Shown: positions 1 to 6,500 of the stretch, in pieces
How positions within the stretch are numbered: the stretch's first letter is position 1
Layout: each line of letters begins with the position of its first letter
Source: JAUVYV01 sp964394625
GTDB taxonomy: Bacteria > Planctomycetota > Phycisphaerae > Sedimentisphaerales > Anaerobacaceae
NCBI GenBank assembly: GCA_964394625.1
Contig: CAYMYK010000119.1
Coordinates: 1 to 9,453, forward strand
DNA: 9,453 nt
Direction: 5' to 3'
Translations under genes and position numbers: made by a program
The notes under the pieces: model-generated
The model's input: only the letters and a program-made list of their open reading frames with translations
Databases searched by the model: none
Told to the model about the DNA's origin: nothing

Positions 1-136
1 TACCCGCGAACGAACGGGAAATTTCAAGCACTTCTGATAAGCCCACGATTGCTGCTCACCGCTTCACCTGCTCCACTGCTCACGGACTCCGCCCGCCCCT
101 CGCAGCGCAGCACACTGCAAGGATTCGAGTCCATCC
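1..136. other. Intergenic end of window, nothing supported
   Basis: GC-rich sequence beyond the terminator. A minus-strand 36-codon frame (24-134) begins right after the U-tract but has no ribosome binding site and no recognisable product. No RNA gene is seen. Confidence 0.6.
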
Positions 137-172
137 AAAAAAAGCGTGGCGGCTATAAAAGCCGCCACGCTT
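137..172 (-). terminator. Intrinsic terminator, minus strand
   Basis: A 12-bp perfect stem (142-153 with 161-172, core GCGTGGCGGC) closes a 7-nt loop and is followed on the minus strand by a run of seven U (137-143, partly within the stem). It lies 40 nt after the stop of the orphan fragment and would end transcripts of the giant gene if they pass the hairpin at 515-554. Confidence 0.9.
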
Positions 173-211
173 GATATGCGTCAGTGTTACCATGCAATAC
201 AGTCAGCCGGT

Positions 212-442
212 TTATTTGGCTGAGACATCTATCTCATCGATGTAAACATCGTCGTAGTTGCCGCTGGCGTCGCACTGGAACTTGATCTTCATGTTGGTCG
301 GGAAGGTGTAGCTCGGCTCATTCACATATACCACTTCATGATAGAACTGGTCGTTGTTGAAATCAGTGCCGCTAACATAAGTTGCTACCGTATGCCACCG
401 GCTGGCGTCGTAAAGCTGTAGATAAATGTTTCGAAAAGCAGC
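212..442 (-). pseudogene. Orphan C-terminal beta-sandwich fragment
   Basis: A 76-codon frame without start, bounded upstream by an in-frame TAA (443-445) and ending in TAA (212-214), reads IYLQLYDASRWHTVATYVSG, then DFNNDQFYHEVVYVNEPSY, then MKIKFQCDASGNYDDVYIDE and IDVSAK. The closing 'DASGNYDDVYIDEIDV' strand pair is typical of the last strands of jelly-roll/MAM-like modules in secreted proteins. There is no ATG, GTG or TTG until well inside, and the upstream strands of such a domain are missing. A proper terminator follows 40 nt later, as expected for the 3' end of a former gene. Probably the 3' remnant of another modular protein, or a lost end of the giant gene. Confidence 0.6.
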
Positions 443-596
443 TTAAATTTCACCCATCTTGACGCACTCAAAATGCTGAGTCACCGCAGCTCTTATACAA
501 AGTGCTGCATATTTTTCTCAGGCCCGCGGGGTTTTATTCCCGCGGGCCTGAGAAGTTTAAGCTTCTAAGTGGGTATCAAGTTGTCAGCGGCTGAGG
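443..596. other. Spacer between the giant gene and the orphan fragment
   Basis: Apart from the 16-bp hairpin, the spacer holds a small AGAAG/CTTCT stem (551-566) that shares bases with the hairpin's right arm, and a short ACTCA/TGAGT stem near 467-482. No open frame or ribosome binding site is seen. A minus-strand ATG near 457 opens only four codons before the TAA that bounds the orphan fragment. Confidence 0.5.
515..554 (-). other. Perfect 16-bp GC-rich hairpin after the giant gene
   Basis: Positions 515-530 and 539-554 are exact inverted copies (core GGCCCGCGGG) around an 8-nt AT-rich loop. It starts 42 nt beyond the stop of the giant gene. Read on the minus strand the stem is followed by AAAAATAT, not by a U-tract, and on the plus strand no U-tract follows either. 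It may be a 3'-end processing or stability stem, or a terminator that does not need U. A canonical intrinsic terminator lies 343 nt further on. Confidence 0.7.
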
Positions 597-3500
597 CTAG
601 TCGGAGTTAACAACCACATTCACGTAGTCGATATTCAGGCTTTGTGAGGATGTGCTTTCGTAAACACCCCAGATTAGCGTTTCGCCTGATACATAGTTTG
701 CAATCTCTGAAGTTATGCTTCGAGTAATTGTTCCATCCGAACCCGTAGAGATGCTCTGAGTGGTTCCTATCTGATCCCATTCACCGTTAACCACGTCTCG
801 AGCCCATATACTGAAGGTTGCGGAAGAGCCGTTGAGGTATCCTTCAAAGTGAAGATCGATACTGGCGATGCTCCCGGTGATGGAGTTTTCCAACCAGAGG
901 AAAACCTCGTCACGATTACCCGGGTCTGGTGTCGTCCATCGACTGTCGTCAGAGCTTGCTATCGCGTCGTACTGAGGGCTTGTCGCCTCAGTCTTCGAGT
1001 TCAGGTTGCCACCAACGGTCATCGGAAGCGAAGATGACATGCGGTCAACGTCGCAATAATAAGCCGTTAAAGTTGGTGGTGGCGGTGCTGATTCGGTCGT
1101 GAAGCTCCAGACGACGCCGGTGGTCGTGCCGCTGGCACTGACCTCGTCGATTCGCCAGTAGTGGGTGGTGACCTCGGACAGGGTGCCGGGATCGTAGGTG
1201 GTGCCGGTCTGATTCTGTACAAACGGAGGCGAAGTGACTGTGCCGAAGTAAACATCGTGGCTGGTAGCGCCTGAACCGGCCGTCCAGCTAATATCGGCAT
1301 CTATATCAATGCCGGTTGCACTATCGGCAGGACTGGGATTGGTTGCCTGACCAGGCGGAGGAGGAGGTCCACCACCGGTCACGGTGACATTGTCAATCTC
1401 AGCCGTGCAGAGTACACCGCCTGAGTGGCTGGTCACGGCCAGGCCGATATAGACATCGGTCGCCATCGAGACGGTTGCAGAGCCGACCTCGTTCCAACTC
1501 GAACCGTTTGACGATTCGTAGCCGGTAAAGGTATTACCGCTTCTGACCAGGCGGACCCAGTATGGAGCGGTGACACTGCTGCCTGCGGTGTGAGAGCTGG
1601 AGCCGTCGGTAGTCGTTCTTCTCTGGAAGGCCGTACCGTTACCGGGTGTGACGACCGTCATGGCGTGTGTCGAGCCGCCGGTGAGGGACTCACGAATCAT
1701 CACACCTGCCTTTGCCCAGGAGTTGGTGTTTTCAAGTGATGCGACGCGAGCTTCTATCTCGCCGTCACCTGAGAGCGACTGATATACGTAATGGAACTGG
1801 TCGGAAGTGCCCCAGATGTCACTACCGTCGCCTTCGATGGTCCATACGCCCGCGGACTCGGAGGCGCTTCCGGAAGCACTTGGGCTTCCGACATCCTGGT
1901 TGGACCAGGTGCTCGGTGCAACTGTTGTGAAGCTCCAGACGACGCCGGTCGTCGTGCCGATGGCATTCTTCTCGTCGATACGCCAGTAGTAGGTCGTATC
2001 ATTGGCTAACGTGCCGGGGTCAAATGTCGTACCCGGCTGGTTGCCCTGGAAGTCACCCGGGCTGGTTGTTCCGAAATATACATCGTGTGAATCGGCACCA
2101 GAACCAGCGGTCCAGCTCAAGTCGGCATTTATACTAACATCTGTCGCCGCATCGGCAGGACTCGGATTACTCGCCTGACCCGGCGGAGGCGTTGCAGCTT
2201 CGGTCGTAAAGCTCCACACAACACCTGTGGTTGTGCCGGCAGCATTGACTTCATCGATACGCCAGTAATAGGTGGTGTCGTTGGCCAAAGTGCCGGGGTC
2301 AAATGTCGCAGCCGGCTGATTGCCCTGGAACGTACCCGGACTGGTCGTGCCGAAATAGACATCGTGTGAAGTTGCACCGGAACCCGCCGTCCAGCTCAGG
2401 TCGGCATCGACGCTAACAGAAGTTGCACCATCGCCGGGATTCGGATTTGTCGCCTGACCGGGCGGCTGCGGTGCCGTGCCTGTTGTAAAGCTCCAGACGA
2501 CACCGGTTGTCGTTCCGCCGGCGCCGACCTCGTCAATCCGCCAGAAGTAGGTGGTAACCTCAACCATAGTGCCGGGATCGTAGGTGGTGCCGGCCTGGTT
2601 CTGCACAAACGGAGGAGAAGTCACCGTCCCGAAATAGACATCGTGTGAGGTTGCACCTGAACCGGCTGACCAGCTCAAATCAGCATTTATGTCCACATCC
2701 GTTGCTTCATCGGCAGGGCTGGGATTGCTCGCCTGGCCCGGCGGCGCCGCAACGGTGGTGAAGCTCCAGACAACACCCGTCGTAGTCCCGTATGCATTGA
2801 CCTCGTCAATTCGCCAGTAGTAGGTTGTACTGTTGGCTAAAGTGCCCGGGTCAAAGGTCGCAGCCGTCTGGTTGCCCTGGAATGTACCAGGACTGCTCGT
2901 GCCGAAATAGACGTCGTGGCTTGTCGCATCAGTACCCGCCGTCCAGCTCAGCGTAACGGTTGTGTTTATATCTGTTGCACCGTCGGCAGGATTCGGATTA
3001 CTTGCCTGACCCGGCGGCGGTGTTGCCGCCTCGGTAGTGAAGCTCCAGACGCTACCTGTAGTCGTACCCTGAGCGTTGACCTCGTCGATGCGCCAGTAGT
3101 AGGTAGTGCTGTTGGCCATTGTGCCCGGGTCGAAAGTCGTGCCGGTCTGGTTCTGGACGAACGGCGGTGAGCTCGGCGTTCCGAAATAGACGTCGTGGCT
3201 GGTAGCACCGCTGCCTGCCGACCAGGTCAGGTCAACATCAATGCTTTGATTGGTTGCGCCGTCGGCAGGATTCGGATTGGTTGCCGGGTCGGGCGGAACC
3301 GGACCGCCGCCGGCGACAAGCTCTGCGGTCGCAAAGGTGTTCGGGTCGGTCCAGGAGTCATCGACAATTGCGAACCAGGCCTTCTTGCCGTCGCGGCTGC
3401 CGCCGTCGTCGTCGTCGTCGACATGCACATCTGTGCCGATGAGACTGCCCTGGGCGGCCGTTACGCCAAGCGTTGACCACGGGATAGAGACCTCGAAGTT

Positions 3501-6500
3501 GTAGCCGTTGGCCGTGGCGACGATTGTGAAGTCAATGCCTTCGGTGTTGGTCGCCGAGCTGCTGCCGAGGTGAATTGTCCCGTCATTGTAGCGGAAGACG
3601 TACTGGTAATCGTTGACGCCGTCGTATGATGTACCTTTGCTGTTGTCGGCGTCGATGTAGAGCTCGACCGAATCGTCATCCCAGGCGTTGTTCGAGTCGT
3701 TGTTGAGGGTATCGTCGGTAACTTCCACCAGATAGTACAGGTTGGTGCTGTCCCAGAGCGCCCGCCAGGTGCCCGACAGGTCGCTATCGTCGGTGACCGT
3801 CCCGATGATAATATTGGCAATTGAATACGAATTTGTACTCGCCCATACGCCATCGACCGAGCCGTCAATAGTCGGCGCAGTTGTTGTCTCGACGATATTC
3901 GCATCCGCAGTCGGCAGGCTGCCTGTGGTAAAGCTCCAGACAACACCTGTCGTTGTGCCGGCAATGTTCTTCTCATCGATGCGCCAGTAGTAAGTAACAT
4001 CATTTGCCAGTGTCCCGGGGTCAAACGTCGTACCCGGCTGGTTGCCCTGGAACGTACCAGGACTGGTCGTCCCGAAATAGACATCGTGCGAATCGGCACC
4101 GGCTCCCGCCGTCCAGCTCAGGTCTGTGTCTATCCCTACATCAGTAGCCGCATCAGCAGGACTTGGATTACTCGCCTGGCCCGGCGGAGGGGTTGCAGCT
4201 TCGGTCATAAAGCTCCACACAACACCTGTTGTTGTTCCGCCGGCATTCTTCTCGTCAATCCGCCAGAAGTAGGTCGTATCGTTGGCCAAAGTGCCTGGGT
4301 CAAACGTCGTACCCGGCTGATTGCCCTGGAACGTACCCGGACTGGTTTGGCCGAAATACACATCATGGCTTGTCGCATCAGCACCGGCTGTCCAGCTCAA
4401 ATCGACATCAATACTTTGATTCGTCGCCCCGTCGGCAGGATTCGGATTGCTTGCCTGGCCGGGTGGTGCAACGATAGTCGTAAAGCTCCAGACGGTGCCG
4501 GTGGTCGTGCCGACGGCGTTCTTCTCGTCGATGCGCCAGTAGTAGGTGGTATCGTTGCTTAGGGTGCCCGGGTCAAAGGTCGTGCCCGTCTGGTTGACCT
4601 GGAACGCGCCCGGACTGGCCGTGCCGAAATAGACATCGTGTGAATCGGCACCGGCTCCTGCCGTCCAACTCAGGTCGGCATTGATGCCGACACCGGTTGC
4701 ACTATCGGCGGGACTCGGATTACTCGCCTGACCGGGCGGTTGAGGAGCCGCTGCGGTCGTAAAGCTCCATACAACACCTGTTGTTGTTCCGCCTGCGCCG
4801 ACCTCGTCGATTCGCCAGAAGTAGGTGGTAACCTCAGCCATAGTGCCGGGGTCATAAGTAGTTTCCGCCTGATTCTGTACAAACGGAGGTGATGTCACCG
4901 TTCCGAAATAGACGTCGTGGCTGGTTGTGCCGGAGCCGGCTGTCCAGCTAAGGTCCGCGGTTGTGCTTACACCCGTTGCAGCGTCAGCCGGACTCGGATT
5001 GCTCGCCTGGCCCGGTGGCTGAGGTGCGCCTCCTGCCCACGGCGACAGATACGCACCATCGATAACCGCCTGCGAAATGCCCGGACCCTGCCATGCAACG
5101 GCTAAGTTGTCACCGCCGCCGCCTTCCTTCTGGAGGGCTTCGATGTAATAGGCATTTCCGCCGGTAAGCGAGATGGCCGAGGACTGCTGCTCGGCGTATT
5201 TGTCCCACTGACGTGAGCTGCTCCAGTCGGGGACATTGGCAATCAGTACCGCATTGGCAGGGTTGTCATCCGTGCTCAGCCAGAGTTCGCCGTTGTCGTC
5301 GGATGCAATCCAGAATGTGTAGTCGCCGCTGTCGGTCGGGTACAAATAGCCCCGCATACGTGTCCCGTAGTTGTCTGCCCAGTCGGTTGGCGCCTCGAAT
5401 GATGTCGGCTCATCGCTGCCGGACGGGTTGTCCGGATAATCGGGACTTGACGTCAAATCTGAGACAAGCGTACCGCCTATGCCTGTCCACCACTCGCGCA
5501 GAATCGTACCTGTGGCGCCTCCGATGCCCGTTGTGAAGCTCCATACGACACCGGTTGTGGTGCCATAGTCATTCTTCTCATCGATGCGCCAGTAGTAGGT
5601 GGTTTCATCGGCCAGTGTCCCGGGGTCAAACGTCGTACCCGGCTGATTACCCTGGAAGTCACCGGGGCTGGTCAGGCCGAAATAAACGTCGTGACTCGAT
5701 GCACCAGAGTCCGCCGACCAGCTAAGGTCTGCGGCCGTGCTAGCACCTGTAGCTCCGTCGGCAGGGTTTGGATTGCTCGCCTGGCCGGGCGGAGAAACTG
5801 CTCCCGAAGAAAATACATACAGATACACTGCTCCAGGGTGAATACCCCCGGAACCAGCTCCTGTGTTCTCATTTACCACAAAATCCTGGGAGAAGTATTG
5901 GGTATCTATATTCTCCGATACAATCGTCACATTAAGAGCTTCGCGGTTGTTTGTCCTCGGGTCATGAGGTGTCCCGTTCGGCTTGGCAAGCTTGTATAAC
6001 GTAATACTATTCGGGTCCGTAAAGGGCAGATGCAGGGTTACCGGCGTATATCCATCGCCAAAATCTACCCCGTCATGGGTCCCATCAAGCTTTCGGGAAA
6101 GTACAAACACGTAGAAGTTGCCGGAGTCATCTTTTAATGCATAAACGCCTATCAACGGCATGTCCTGTCCGCCCTCGTCGTCGTCACGGAAATAGGTCGG
6201 CATGTTATTCTCAACAACACTGAGCATATTGTCGCCCAGGGCATACTTGTTCCGCAGCTTTAAAGCGAGCCAGCCTATATGGGGTCTTAATCCTCCAAGT
6301 TCCGGCGGAGTATGGCTTGACCACCACTTTCCACAACTATAGCCTAAATAACACTGATGTTTATATCCCTTCAAACTTGAGTAAAGCCAGGCATCTAAAG
6401 CAGCAAGCCCCGTAGCCCCGGATTTGCCATATAGCTCATCGACCTCCGGGTCGTCTGCCATCCAATACCCGCTGGGACCTCCCTCATAGGCATGTACCTG

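Noticed and set aside
119..132. T-loop-like GGATTCGAGTCC suggesting a tRNA end
   Set aside because: No acceptor, D-arm or anticodon stem can be placed on either strand around it; on the minus strand it directly follows the terminator U-tract.
24..134. Minus-strand 36-codon ORF starting ATGGACTCG
   Set aside because: It begins right after an intrinsic terminator, has no ribosome binding site, and its composition (Gly/Ser/Glu/Arg low-complexity) resembles no protein I recognise.
597..620. C-terminal sorting signal (LPXTG, PEP-CTERM, type IX)
   Set aside because: The protein ends with a beta-strand (VNVVVNSD) and has no motif, hydrophobic helix or basic tail.
1095..5792. Regular repeats as a possible CRISPR or satellite array
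   Set aside because: The units are 264 bp, coding in one frame, and vary mainly by synonymous and conservative changes; they are protein-domain repeats.
849..5999. Many open frames of 60-212 codons on both strands across the repeat region
   Set aside because: They recur at the same phase in each repeat unit and are Arg/Pro/Ser-rich or low-complexity shadows of the giant gene; none has its own ribosome site or recognisable domain.
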